A model generated the notes under the pieces. It saw nothing but the letters and a program-made list of their open reading frames with translations. It did no database searches and was not told where the DNA came from. Shown piece by piece: positions 17,378 to 26,400 of a DNA stretch of 64,000 nucleotides (positions within the stretch are counted from its first letter, which is position 1; every line of letters starts with the position of its first letter). The translations under genes and the position numbers were made by a program. The DNA is from JAPLDB01 sp038230515. GTDB taxonomy: Bacteria > Bacteroidota > Bacteroidia > AKYH767-A > 2013-40CM-41-45. The stretch spans positions 7,363 to 71,362 of the forward strand of contig JBBRND010000024.1 of NCBI GenBank assembly GCA_038230515.1. The letters run 5' to 3'.

Positions 17378-18448
17378 ATGAGCAGTTTATTTTATAAAAA
17401 ATTATCTACAGCAAGAAAGATGTCAGGACTTTCTCTGCAAGAATTAGCTGATAGAACTGGAGTATCAAAAAGCGCAATTTTCAAATATGAAAATAATGAA
17501 ATGATGCCCGACAGCGCGTCCTTGATCCGGCTTTCTGAGATACTGGATGTAAACATGGGATATTTTTTTAACGATGAATTATCTGGCAATATAGAATTAA
17601 TCGATATTGAATACAGAGAAGAATTCAAGTTGGGTGATACCGAAATTGATACCATAAAAAAAAATGTGGAAAATTACCTTGAGCGTCTTTTCGAGTTAGA
17701 GAAAGTTGCGGATGTTGCTCCTGAAAGATTTAAAAATCCAGTCGAGGGAATACGAATAAAATCTGTGAGTGATGTGACAAAAGCAGTGAAGGTACTGAGA
17801 AGAAAATGGCAGATAGCAACCACAGCTATTTCTAATGTAATTGGTTTGATTGAAAGTAAAGGTATAAAAGTTTATCAAATTCTTCAGTCGGAAAAATTCG
17901 AAGGATTTTCTGCCTGGGCGGGTGAAGTGCCGGTAATTGTTGTCAATGGAAATATCCAAGAAGTAACTCGAGTGCGCTTCACAGCACTTCATGAACTTGG
18001 GCATATTGTATTGTGCGTTGAAGATGATTTATCAGATGAGAAGATTGAAAGGATCTGTGATGCTTTTGCTGGTGCGATGTTATTTCCAGATGACTTGGTT
18101 GTTGCTGAACTCGGGAGTAATAGAAAAAAAATTTCACTCGAAGAATTAAAGTTAGTAAAGGAGAAATACGGAATATCCATTCAGGCAATTATGGTAAGGG
18201 CAGCAAATGTTTCAATAATAAGCTGGGATACATACAATAAATGGAAACAATATTATTTATCGCTGACAGGAACTAATCAAGATTTTGGAAAATTTAGTTC
18301 TGATGAATCCCCAAAAAGATTTAGTCAAATGTTGTTTAATTGTATTGCGGAGGAAAAAATTTCAATTGCCCGTGCTGCAGTGCTATCGGATAAAAAAATT
18401 AGCACTCTTAAAAAAGAAAAAATAATACATGAATGCTTCTACAATTAG
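17378..18448 (+). CDS. XRE HTH-ImmA/IrrE metallopeptidase (antitoxin-type regulator)
   Basis: A 356-residue protein with an N-terminal XRE helix-turn-helix (residues ~8-62; LSLQELADRTGVSKSAIFKY) and an ImmA/IrrE-type zinc peptidase domain with HELGHIVL around residue 205. Proteins of this kind act as regulators or antitoxins. The partner gene starts six bases after its stop and looks like a PIN-type ribonuclease. A promoter with an operator-like palindrome lies immediately upstream, which fits autoregulation. The C-terminal ~70 residues are not assigned. Confidence 0.85.
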   Translation: MSSLFYKKLSTARKMSGLSLQELADRTGVSKSAIFKYENNEMMPDSASLIRLSEILDVNMGYFFNDELSGNIELIDIEYREEFKLGDTEIDTIKKNVENYLERLFELEKVADVAPERFKNPVEGIRIKSVSDVTKAVKVLRRKWQIATTAISNVIGLIESKGIKVYQILQSEKFEGFSAWAGEVPVIVVNGNIQEVTRVRFTALHELGHIVLCVEDDLSDEKIERICDAFAGAMLFPDDLVVAELGSNRKKISLEELKLVKEKYGISIQAIMVRAANVSIISWDTYNKWKQYYLSLTGTNQDFGKFSSDESPKRFSQMLFNCIAEEKISIARAAVLSDKKISTLKKEKIIHECFYN

Positions 18449-18454
18449 AAATAT

Positions 18455-18841
18455 ATGATTGCTATCTTTAATGACCCCGATGACATAAGCCTTTTCCGCG
18501 CTTCCATCAGAAAAAATGATGGGAGTGAACTTGATTTTTTTGTTTCGGATTTGACACTACATGAACATGGGAAATCCTTTTTTCTCAACCTAAAAATTGA
18601 GTTCGTTAAGGAGGTTTCATTTAACGGAGGTGAGATGAAGAGCATCGTAAATTTGTACCATGAGAACAACAAAAATTATTCAATCGGTAATTGCTCGAAT
18701 TTATTTTTTGCCCAGCAACATCATGCCCTTATAATAACAAACGATGCGATAATTGTGGCTATTGCAAGAAAGTATCGTTTAGAAGCCATCTCCACAAAGT
18801 ATCTCAAAAAAACTCTCAGATTAATTTCAATAAAACAATAA
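18455..18841 (+). CDS. Putative PIN-like toxin
   Basis: A 128-residue protein. The C-terminal half (SNLFFAQQHHALIITNDAII, then AIARKYRLEAI) follows the PIN-domain layout, in which an acidic residue after a (L)IT strand helps bind metal (here Asn-Asp). The first acidic residues of a typical PIN domain are not obvious, so the match is partial. It begins six bases after the XRE-ImmA gene, so the pair is probably a toxin-antitoxin unit. Identity is inferred from the C-terminal pattern and context. Confidence 0.55.
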   Translation: MIAIFNDPDDISLFRASIRKNDGSELDFFVSDLTLHEHGKSFFLNLKIEFVKEVSFNGGEMKSIVNLYHENNKNYSIGNCSNLFFAQQHHALIITNDAIIVAIARKYRLEAISTKYLKKTLRLISIKQ

Positions 18842-19145
18842 AAATAAAAAATATGAAATAAAAAACCGGCCCGAAGACCGGCTGTAATTTTGATCGTAAG
18901 TCTGAATTCAGAACTTTAGGAAGGTCACTGAATTCTGATGCAAAGAAAAGTATTCTTTCTTTACCAAACAAATCTTTTCAGCTTCATCGCCCGGGAAATC
19001 TCCCAAACCTGAATTCACCATTTGGCGTGAGCCAAATCTGTGGCTATAATTCATGTGCCCAAAATTATTTCTGTGAAAAGTTTCTGACGCTTGTAGCCTG
19101 CATTGAAATATTTCACTTTGTTTCAAATCAAAATTATTATTAAAA
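18842..19145. other. Intergenic region between PIN-like gene and ubiquitin-like operon
   Basis: AAAAACCGGCCCGAAGACCGGC near 18870 is a weak hairpin-forming stretch that may end the toxin operon. TCTGAATTCAGA (18901-18912) is a perfect 12-base palindrome. The rest, which must hold the promoter of the ubiquitin-like operon, shows no gene. Confidence 0.5.
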
Positions 19146-19589
19146 ATGAAAAATAATACAATTAAATTTATAATTAACGACAAGCATTTTGAATCCGATG
19201 AACAGTACATTCTAGGTGCTAAAGTTCGGGCAATAGGAAACATATCGAAGGATGATGAAATCTTCCTTGCTATCAAACGCCCGTGGGAAGACGAGTCAAT
19301 TGCTGATGATACGAAAGTTGATTTAGCGCGTCCCGGTATTGAACATTTCTTCTCCAAAAAACATGGCGAAGAGAAGTTGGTTTCAATTTATGTTGACAAC
19401 ATCGAAAAGAAAATCTCACGTGGTAAACACTCCGTTGCTGAGATAAAAAAAATCGGTGGTGTTCCTGCTTCATATGAATTGGAAGAGGTAATTGATGGAA
19501 AGCTCACACCGCTTGATGACAACGCAGTAGTGCTAATTAAAGGGGGTGAAAAGTTTTTCGGTCATGTTCGCGATGGTTCCTCATCTTAA
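19146..19589 (+). CDS. Tandem ubiquitin-like protein (multi-ubiquitin domain)
   Basis: A 147-residue protein with two consecutive ubiquitin-like beta-grasp units, roughly residues 5-72 and 75-143, each with a short strand-helix-strand pattern (INDKHFESDEQYILGAKVR in the first; VDNIEKKISRGKHSVAEIK in the second). The chain ends HVRDGSSS, a glycine close to the C-terminus that would have to be exposed before adenylation. This fits the multi-ubiquitin proteins of bacterial conjugation operons. It is the first gene, 8 bases before the E2-like gene, and is the probable modifier. Confidence 0.8.
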   Translation: MKNNTIKFIINDKHFESDEQYILGAKVRAIGNISKDDEIFLAIKRPWEDESIADDTKVDLARPGIEHFFSKKHGEEKLVSIYVDNIEKKISRGKHSVAEIKKIGGVPASYELEEVIDGKLTPLDDNAVVLIKGGEKFFGHVRDGSSS

Positions 19590-19597
19590 TTTCAGCT

Positions 19598-19933
19598 ATG
19601 AACTTTGACGAGAATCAAATTGCCGAGTTAAAGCAGATAACCCCTGACCTGAGTTGTGCTCAGGAAGGGGGTTATAACTACATCTTAATAAAAGATCTTC
19701 GCTTGCCTGATAATTGCAAGCCCGAAGTGGTTGATGCATTGCTGTGTTCAACACCAAGAGATGGTTACGAGTCAAGATTATTTTTTTCTGCACTGATTAC
19801 CGGATGCCACCAAAGGAATTGGAATGGAAACATTCGAGTGTTAGAAGGAAACTGGTATGCAGTTTCTTGGAAGGTTCCGGGCGGGCTGAAGCTTGCTGAG
19901 ATATTAATGGTCCATCTTAAAGCATTACGATGA
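19598..19933 (+). CDS. Prokaryotic E2-like protein (Prok-E2_E type)
   Basis: A 111-residue protein matching the small prokaryotic E2 family of ubiquitin-like operons: YILIKDLRLPDN, CKPEVVDALL, a TPRDGY turn and WYAVSWKVPGG. Candidate active-site cysteines are Cys40 and Cys50 or the Cys in TGCHQR; which one is used cannot be told. Role: accepts the ubiquitin-like modifier from the E1 partner. Its stop codon touches the start of the E1 gene. Confidence 0.75.
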   Translation: MNFDENQIAELKQITPDLSCAQEGGYNYILIKDLRLPDNCKPEVVDALLCSTPRDGYESRLFFSALITGCHQRNWNGNIRVLEGNWYAVSWKVPGGLKLAEILMVHLKALR

Positions 19934-21265
19934 ATGAGAAATAAATACAAAGTATGGTTCAAAATACCAAAGCAAATTCATTTGAAGATGCTTGGTGATT
20001 TAAGAAGATCTCATTCGTTCGCTTACGAAAGAGTGGGTTTTTTATTTACGACTTCGAAGTTACTTTCAGATAACACCATTCTTGTTTTGGCAAAAGATTA
20101 TTCTCCAGTCGATGATAAAAATTACATTGATGACAATAAAGTTGGTGCAAAAATAAACTCAACTGCTATTCGGAACGCAATGCAAAGAGTCATGGAAAAT
20201 AACGAGGGGTGTTTTCATGTTCATTTGCACAATCATACAGGTGCTACCTATCCAAGCCGCACTGACGAAGTAGGATTACCACCAGTAGCAAAAAGTTTCG
20301 CTAACGTTTCTCCGAATCAGGCGAGCGGAATTTTAATATTAAGCGAAGATTCTTTTTACGCATCAGTAATTTGTCCAAACGAAAAAAAATTTATTACTCC
20401 TGAATTGATTTCAGTTGTCGGTTATCCTCTTAATCTATGTTTCCCGGGAGCAAAAATGAATGCAAGAAGAAAATCACTCGACAGGCAATCATTCCTCGGA
20501 GTAAAGTCTCAGCATGTTTTTGAAAACATAAAAGTTGGAATTATTGGATATGGAGGAGGGGGTTCTCACATTGGTCAGCAACTCGCACATCTGGGGGTAA
20601 AGAACATTTTAATTTTTGATGACGACAAAGTTGAAGAAACTAATCTTAACCGTTTAATAGGTGCATGGTTTAGTGATGTAAAAAAAGCTGTCTTAAAAAT
20701 AAATGTAGCCAAGCGAATTATTAAAAAAATTCTTCCTTCAGTTCAGATAGTTTGTATAAATAAAAGATGGCAGGAAAAAGCTGAACTTTTACAACTCTGC
20801 GATGTAGTTTTCGGAAGTGCTGATACTTATGCAGAACGTCAGCAATTAGAAGCTGAGTGTAGACGCTATCTGATACCTTTAATTGATATCGGAATGGATG
20901 TGCATATATTGGATAATGCGTATGAAATGTCTGGACAAATAATTCTCTCAATGCCGGGTTCACCGTGCATGAAATGTTTTGGTTTTCTAACCGACAAAAA
21001 GCTGGCGTTAGAAGCAGCAAAGTACGGAGATGTCGGGGGAAGACCACAAGTTGTCTGGGCAAACGGTGTGTTAGCGTCTACGGCTGTCGGAGCATTTGTG
21101 GATTTAGCCACTGGCTGGACAAAGACAGAGGACAAACTTATTTATCTGTCATATGGTGGAAATAAAGGAACACTGGGTAACCACATTCGATTGGAATATG
21201 CTGAAAAAATTTGTACTCACTATACATTTGATCAGTTAGGGGTACCTGTTTTTAAAAAATTCTAA
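19934..21265 (+). CDS. E1-like ThiF protein fused to a JAB/MPN-like domain
   Basis: A 443-residue fusion. Residues ~1-170 contain a JAB-like stretch, HVHLHNHTGATYPS followed by Arg-Thr-Asp, which approximates the JAMM metal motif HxHx7SxxD but with altered spacing. Residues ~195 onward are an E1/ThiF fold with the nucleotide loop GIIGYGGGGSHIG near residue 205 and ILIFDDDKVEETNLNR next to it; CMKC near residue 345 is a single CxxC. Role: adenylates the modifier and may also trim it. Direct abutment with E2 shows a tight operon. A peptidase-E1 fusion with a multi-ubiquitin protein is a known but rare operon layout. Confidence 0.8.
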   Translation: MRNKYKVWFKIPKQIHLKMLGDLRRSHSFAYERVGFLFTTSKLLSDNTILVLAKDYSPVDDKNYIDDNKVGAKINSTAIRNAMQRVMENNEGCFHVHLHNHTGATYPSRTDEVGLPPVAKSFANVSPNQASGILILSEDSFYASVICPNEKKFITPELISVVGYPLNLCFPGAKMNARRKSLDRQSFLGVKSQHVFENIKVGIIGYGGGGSHIGQQLAHLGVKNILIFDDDKVEETNLNRLIGAWFSDVKKAVLKINVAKRIIKKILPSVQIVCINKRWQEKAELLQLCDVVFGSADTYAERQQLEAECRRYLIPLIDIGMDVHILDNAYEMSGQIILSMPGSPCMKCFGFLTDKKLALEAAKYGDVGGRPQVVWANGVLASTAVGAFVDLATGWTKTEDKLIYLSYGGNKGTLGNHIRLEYAEKICTHYTFDQLGVPVFKKF

Positions 21266-21267
21266 AA

Positions 21268-21290
21268 TTTATTATTATTATTATTATTCC
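21268..21290 (+). repeat. (ATT)n microsatellite
   Basis: Six to seven tandem ATT units directly after the E1 gene stop, and before the terminator shared with gene X. Confidence 0.6.
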
Positions 21291-21308
21291 ATCTTATACA
21301 ATAAAAAA

Positions 21309-21330
21309 AGCCACCCTGTTACGGATGGCT
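21309..21330 (-). terminator. Terminator of the gene X C-terminal fragment
   Basis: AGCCACCC (21309-21316) and GGATGGCT (21323-21330), one mismatch, followed on the minus strand by a T-run. The block is shared with the terminator of intact gene X at 25134. Confidence 0.7.
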
Positions 21331-21344
21331 CTCTGTAGCATGAC

Positions 21345-21587
21345 TCACTTGTTCGCTATCATTTTCCTGAGCATGCCGATCACTTCTTGTAAGTGAACAG
21401 AATTTTCAATAATCACCGAGCAACTTTCACCACCCCAGAATTTCTGAATGGACTCTTTCAAATTCTGCACTTTAAGATGCATGATAATCTTTCGCGTGTC
21501 TTTTTCTGAGTGCATGATGACAAGATCAATTTTGCTCGTGCGCACAGGAAAGGAGGCATCATGGGAAGACAGAGGTGGCCACAACAC
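21345..21587 (-). pseudogene. Gene X copy 2: C-terminal fragment only
   Basis: The last ~60 residues (SIQKFWGGESCSVIIENSVH onward) are identical to the end of intact gene X, while its first ~20 residues do not match. The downstream terminator is also shared with intact gene X. It is therefore a truncated 3' end of a second or third copy, joined to the TIR operon side. Confidence 0.8.
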
Positions 21588-21698
21588 ATTTTTAGCTTGA
21601 TGATGAATTAAACGGTAAGTGTTGAATTTTAATTTCTACATAAGTTTTCCGGACAGATTTCAATCGTAATTTGTGAACTCAATCCGTCTAACATTCAA

Positions 21699-22649
21699 AT
21701 GAAAAAAATCATTTTTATCAGCTATTCGACATTGGATAATGACAAGGTGGAGATATTAATATCTGAATTAAGCGCAACTGAAAATTTAACTCCTCTAGTG
21801 ATCGCAGCAAATCGAGAAGCATTGAAGCCCCTGGCAAATAAAGTTGCTGAAGGAATTAATGGCTCTTGGGTCATCGTTCCTGTAATTACAAAAAAATCAA
21901 TGTCAACTCAATGGCTCAATCAGGAAATTGGGTATGCTCAAGCGCGCGGAGTAAAAATTATGCCTATTGTTGAGAAGGGAGTGATCAACGACTTAAAAGG
22001 ATTTATACATAAACAAATTGATCTCCCTTACACCTTCCTTTTATCTGATTCCGATCATAATAATGACAACTTTCGGGCTGCGATAAAAACATTGATTAAT
22101 GATCTGGAAAAACATTTGCCTATAGTACCTAAAGTTGAACCTGTCAAAACTCCATTTGAAAAAAGTCTTGACTTGGCGGACATCGTAGAAAAGGAACAGA
22201 GTTATAAAAAGGAGAAAGAAAAATTTCTTGGTTCTCACACCGCATTTGAAATGGCCCAGCAGGAGGTTCTCACAAATATGTTCAAAGAAATAAGAGAAAA
22301 GATCAACGCGCTTCATACTAGGAAAATGTTTTGCGGTACCGAGGAAGATAATCTGCAGTTTTTGTTTATGGTCAACTGTGAGGGCTTCAACTTGGTTATT
22401 CAATTCTATTTACCTTATTTTAATTCCCTCCAGGAGTCCATACTTTACGTAAAATACATGAGTTCTTACGCTCAACCAAAAGAGGTTAAAAACATGCAAT
22501 TCATTTTCGATAAAAACGAAGCGGGGCAAATAGGCTGGTTAAATCTAAAGCAGCGCAAACTTTATCTCTCGCAGCAAATCGTTGATGATGGCTTCGCCTG
22601 GATAGTCGAACAAGTCTCATTGAAAAGAAAGGGAATAACGGAACTTTAA
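21699..22649 (+). CDS. TIR-domain protein (putative NADase defence effector)
   Basis: A 316-residue protein. Residues 1-135 form a TIR-like domain: IIFISYSTLDNDKVEIL at the N-terminus, then VIVPVITKKSM and the WLNQEIGYAQ motif around residues 72-81, in which the glutamate corresponds to the catalytic residue of NAD-cleaving TIR proteins. A coiled helical stretch follows (~165-215), then an unassigned C-terminal domain (~215-316). TIR effectors typically deplete NAD when activated. The next gene starts 18 bases downstream. Whether it is active cannot be read from the sequence. Confidence 0.75.
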   Translation: MKKIIFISYSTLDNDKVEILISELSATENLTPLVIAANREALKPLANKVAEGINGSWVIVPVITKKSMSTQWLNQEIGYAQARGVKIMPIVEKGVINDLKGFIHKQIDLPYTFLLSDSDHNNDNFRAAIKTLINDLEKHLPIVPKVEPVKTPFEKSLDLADIVEKEQSYKKEKEKFLGSHTAFEMAQQEVLTNMFKEIREKINALHTRKMFCGTEEDNLQFLFMVNCEGFNLVIQFYLPYFNSLQESILYVKYMSSYAQPKEVKNMQFIFDKNEAGQIGWLNLKQRKLYLSQQIVDDGFAWIVEQVSLKRKGITEL

Positions 22650-22667
22650 CAATATTGATCTGAAAAA

Positions 22668-24068
22668 ATGGAGGCCACCTTCTTTTTAAAAATAAAGATT
22701 AAACCCGAGTTTAGTTCAATTCAGGAAATTTGGAATGTGCTTTTTGATGCAATTTTATATGTCACAAAAACAGACATTCGATTTACGCTAAGGATAAATA
22801 CGCCAAAACGAATTTTTGGTCCCCAGGAATCTTTCCAGACTTCGTACAGGTTATTTTTTGATGTCATTTCTTTCACTCCCGATGCAAATTATACGATAGT
22901 CAAAAAAATTATTTTCAGTGAGGAAAGTATCAGAGGACACTCAACCACTGATTCAGGTAGTTCCATCGACATCAAATTCAATTCGATAGAATTTGAAATC
23001 GAAAATCAGTATTCAACTGAAGATGAAATTTTCTGCATGTATTACGGTAACGTAATTTCCTATAATGATTTTTACAAAGAGTATCATCTTGATCCAACGC
23101 TTAAACCAACTTTTAAATTAGAGCGCAGAACTGAACCCTTTCATGTCCTCAATTCAAAAATTTCCATCAGACCCGAAATATATGTGAACATAAAGGATAA
23201 AACGAAAGAGACCGTTTTCGGAAAAGAATCATTTATTAATATCAAGTGCGACTTGGATGTAGACGCAACCATTCACTGTGTAAACGTACTTGATTTAATT
23301 TTCTCATTCTATTACCGAAAAATGATTCAGTGCAATTTCATTAAATACCTAGTAAACAGAAAAGGCAAGATAGTTTACAAAATATCTGACAACGTAGAAA
23401 ATGAGCGATGCCCGACATATCATTTGGGAATGCAAAATAAGTTCATGCTTTTGTACAATATCAACTTTGAGATCATACAGAGTAATTATGAAACATTTTT
23501 TGACATTATAAACCTATACATCAACGCTTCCTACTCAAAAGATAACAAATCAAAATTTATTCTCCATTTTTTGGCGCTTGAATTGTTGAAAGCAAAATTC
23601 GGGAACGAAGAGCGAAGCAATTTTATTTTCAAAAATATTAACTTGAAAAATCGAATCAGAACGTTTCTTATTGACTTGGCTAATTATCTATCATTACAAG
23701 AAAAAGAAAGTAAAACACTTAATGAAAAACAGAGAGAAGATAATTTGACAACTGAAAAGGAAATGCTAACATGCCCCTCTAAAGTGGGCTATCTTGAGGA
23801 CACAATAATTTTAAAGGCTATGAGCCATCAGTTTAAGCGATTGATGGATATCTATCCTATGGATCTGTCCAAATATGGGGTTGATTTACGGATATTAACA
23901 AAATTGCGTGGGAAAATATTTCATGGAAGCACATTAAAACCCATAGACGAAACAAATTTAAAAGAAATATGCGTTCGTGAACGTCTTCCAAAGTTCATTA
24001 CGGAATTGATTGTAAGGGTTATGGGTGGAAATCCTGAAAATTACAATCGAAATATTTATGACGGATAA
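22668..24068 (+). CDS. Unassigned protein with HEPN-like C-terminal motif
   Basis: A 466-residue protein. The N-terminal two-thirds are an unrecognised strand-rich region. The last ~90 residues contain LTKLRGKIFHGSTLK (RxxxxH, the HEPN ribonuclease signature), preceded by a helical stretch after TILKAMSHQFKR. This layout, a large N-terminal sensor region with a HEPN end, resembles ApeA-like defence proteins. It follows the TIR gene by 18 bases and is followed by the AlbA_2 gene. The family assignment rests on the motif and the architecture. Confidence 0.55.
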   Translation: MEATFFLKIKIKPEFSSIQEIWNVLFDAILYVTKTDIRFTLRINTPKRIFGPQESFQTSYRLFFDVISFTPDANYTIVKKIIFSEESIRGHSTTDSGSSIDIKFNSIEFEIENQYSTEDEIFCMYYGNVISYNDFYKEYHLDPTLKPTFKLERRTEPFHVLNSKISIRPEIYVNIKDKTKETVFGKESFINIKCDLDVDATIHCVNVLDLIFSFYYRKMIQCNFIKYLVNRKGKIVYKISDNVENERCPTYHLGMQNKFMLLYNINFEIIQSNYETFFDIINLYINASYSKDNKSKFILHFLALELLKAKFGNEERSNFIFKNINLKNRIRTFLIDLANYLSLQEKESKTLNEKQREDNLTTEKEMLTCPSKVGYLEDTIILKAMSHQFKRLMDIYPMDLSKYGVDLRILTKLRGKIFHGSTLKPIDETNLKEICVRERLPKFITELIVRVMGGNPENYNRNIYDG

Positions 24069-24137
24069 GTTATTTAAGTTAACATATCGATATATGAATA
24101 AATGATTTTAACTAAACCTCGCTGAAAATAATTTATC

Positions 24138-25100
24138 ATGGAAGATTACACCTCACGGATCTATACTCTTAAGGACATTCAGAATTTTATTGCGACTAAA
24201 GCTGAGGAAACTACTTACCTCGAATTCAAGGCGGCAGGAGGATTAAGTACTATGCCTTCGGTTAAGGACGAAATTACAAGAGATGTTTCCTCGTTCGCAA
24301 ATTCGGACGGTGGTCTTATTATATATGGTTTAATGGAAGCGAATCATATAGCTGATAGTCTTGACTTCGTGGACGGAAAGGTTTACACAAAGGAATGGTT
24401 GGAACAGATCATTGGGCGAATTCAAAGAAAAATACAGGGTGTTGCGATATACCCGATACGAGTCAACAATAATTTTAAAAAATCAATTTACGTTGTAGAA
24501 ATTCCACGAAGTGTTGATGCACCGCACAGAGCAGCTGACGGTAAATTCTATAGAAGAAGCAACTTTGTACGTACCATAATGGAGGAATACGAGATTCGAG
24601 ACATGTATAGTCGGACAATTAAAACGGAGTTGGAAATTCTTGAACCAAAGGTAAATTCAAGAGGTGAAAGTTACTCTCAGGGGACGCTTGATAAATATCA
24701 AGTAAGTATGGACATTGAAATACAAAATATCGGTAAAGCGATAGAAAAAATGTATAAAGTAGAGGTTATAGTTCCAACCCATCTTGTGAATACAACAGGC
24801 CTAATTTACACAACCCCCTTTTTTTCAAAGTTCTCTCGTACAGAAGGGGATTATGGAATTTATACTTTCCCTCACCAATCTGAGCTTTACCAAAGTGAGA
24901 TATTCGCTGTGCCTAGTGCAAACTTTTTTATGACTCAACAGACATTTAATTTGTTGCAAACGCTGCCTATAATAATCAAACTCTATTTTTCTGGTGGGCA
25001 AAGAGAAAAAAATCTGTATCTCACAGAAAACCTGAAGCATAAGCCAAAGAGTGGTGGTATCGAGCACGATTTAAAAGAAGAATGTTTCATGAAAGAATGA
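24138..25100 (+). CDS. Schlafen AlbA_2-like domain protein
   Basis: A 320-residue protein whose first ~150 residues are the AlbA_2 (Schlafen-like) domain: YLEFKAAGGLST near residue 27, then FANSDGGLIIYGL and AAGxK-type ATP-binding residues (ADGKFYRRSNFVR around 135-147). The C-terminal 150 residues are strand-rich and not assigned. AlbA_2 proteins are found as nucleic acid-binding regulators and defence factors. The gene belongs to the rightward TIR/HEPN-like series and ends just before the terminator of intact gene X. Confidence 0.75.
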   Translation: MEDYTSRIYTLKDIQNFIATKAEETTYLEFKAAGGLSTMPSVKDEITRDVSSFANSDGGLIIYGLMEANHIADSLDFVDGKVYTKEWLEQIIGRIQRKIQGVAIYPIRVNNNFKKSIYVVEIPRSVDAPHRAADGKFYRRSNFVRTIMEEYEIRDMYSRTIKTELEILEPKVNSRGESYSQGTLDKYQVSMDIEIQNIGKAIEKMYKVEVIVPTHLVNTTGLIYTTPFFSKFSRTEGDYGIYTFPHQSELYQSEIFAVPSANFFMTQQTFNLLQTLPIIIKLYFSGGQREKNLYLTENLKHKPKSGGIEHDLKEECFMKE

Positions 25101-25133
25101 GGCAGATCATAAAATCAGATTGGCACTAAAAAA

Positions 25134-25155
25134 AGCCACCCTGTGATGGGTGGCT
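25134..25155 (-). terminator. Terminator of intact gene X
   Basis: AGCCACCC (25134-25141) pairs perfectly with GGGTGGCT (25148-25155), with the A-run on the plus strand giving a T-run on the minus strand transcript. Confidence 0.85.
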
Positions 25156-25169
25156 CTCTGTAGCATGAC

Positions 25170-26261
25170 TCACTTGTTCGCTATCATTTTCCTGAGCATG
25201 CCGATCACTTCTTGTAAGTGAACAGAATTTTCAATAATCACTGAACAGCTTTCGCCTCCCCAGAATTTCTGAATGCTCTCCTTCAGGGTTTTCACTACAT
25301 GATGCTTCAGCAGCTTGCGAGAGTCCTTTTCGGGATGTTTAACCACAAGATCAATTTTGTTTTTCCTGAAATGAAAGAAGGCAAGGTTCCTATCTTTCTT
25401 TAGTGCGATGTAATACCGCTGTGGATTAAACTGAAGATGGCTATCGAACTTCAAAAGATCATCCTTAATGATTCGATACACATTTTTAATTTCATCCGAT
25501 ACGCCCTCAAAGTGGGATGCCTCAGTTGCCGGTATTTTTTCTTTGACAACTTTTTCTTTGACCACCTTTTCCTTTTGATGGAGTTCAGTGTACGCAGGGG
25601 ACAGAGTGCAAAAAGTATCTCCGTTACTGGAGTACCTTTTCAACGTAAGAGAATGCACGACCCGCCACGGTTGCGGATACAACTGCTTAATACCATTTAG
25701 TTCTGGAAGTTCACTTTCAGAAAGCACCAGAATTGAGGTGTTGCTGACAATGATTTGTTTGATGAATTCAAAAATGTCAACACCTTGGAGTCTTGCTTCC
25801 AACTCTTTCTTCGCTTCCTTGCAAATATATTTAGACAGTTCTTCGAGACTTTCCATCTCAATCAGGAAAAGGAAGAACCGTGTGAAGCGAGGAAAGATGT
25901 CCTTAAAAAAATCTTGGTCTGGCGTAACTGTATCTAAAAAATAAAACCTTGGTGTGTCCTCCATGTCGAGCATTACATTGTCCGGCAGGAAGTTGTTCTT
26001 GAATAAATTCTTACTCTTAGTCGGCAATGGAATAAGAATAGTCTGTTGACCGAAAAGAGTTCTGCAATTGTCCAGTACCAGTTTCTCGATCTCCTTTACT
26101 GATCGAAATTTCTTTTCGACAGGAGGGGTTGAGTAGCGATAATCTGTGGACAATGGGTGCAATGTGTTTCCCTTAAGTAAATAGGAATTGCGTAAGTGAT
26201 TTGTTTCTTTCTCAAAGGAAAGCTGCTGGCTGGTTTCAGCCAATGGTTGTTCTTTTTTCAT
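25170..26261 (-). CDS. Gene X, intact hypothetical protein (363 aa)
   Basis: Unrecognised protein. The N-terminal half carries the conserved stretch KLVLDNCRTLFGQQTILIPL and RFYFLDT, the middle is helical with a Lys/Glu-rich linker (KEKVVKEKVVKEKIPATE), and the C-terminal third ends in SIQKFWGGESCSVIIENSVH. Its second half contains FDSHLQFNPQRYYIALKKD, a segment like the DUF5655/restriction-linked families, but this is not certain. Two partial copies flank the defence cargo, so it may be a housekeeping gene of this element family that recombines often. Confidence 0.65.
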   Translation of the reverse strand: MKKEQPLAETSQQLSFEKETNHLRNSYLLKGNTLHPLSTDYRYSTPPVEKKFRSVKEIEKLVLDNCRTLFGQQTILIPLPTKSKNLFKNNFLPDNVMLDMEDTPRFYFLDTVTPDQDFFKDIFPRFTRFFLFLIEMESLEELSKYICKEAKKELEARLQGVDIFEFIKQIIVSNTSILVLSESELPELNGIKQLYPQPWRVVHSLTLKRYSSNGDTFCTLSPAYTELHQKEKVVKEKVVKEKIPATEASHFEGVSDEIKNVYRIIKDDLLKFDSHLQFNPQRYYIALKKDRNLAFFHFRKNKIDLVVKHPEKDSRKLLKHHVVKTLKESIQKFWGGESCSVIIENSVHLQEVIGMLRKMIANK

Positions 26262-26400
26262 AATAAATGGATTTTAAATTTTTGAAGAAATTATCTTCAA
26301 AGATTTTATCCAACAATGAAAAAATTGTCAAGAGTAAATTGTAATATAATATGTAAAATGATATTTGTCCATTCCTTCTGAGAAAAGGCCTCTAAATAAA

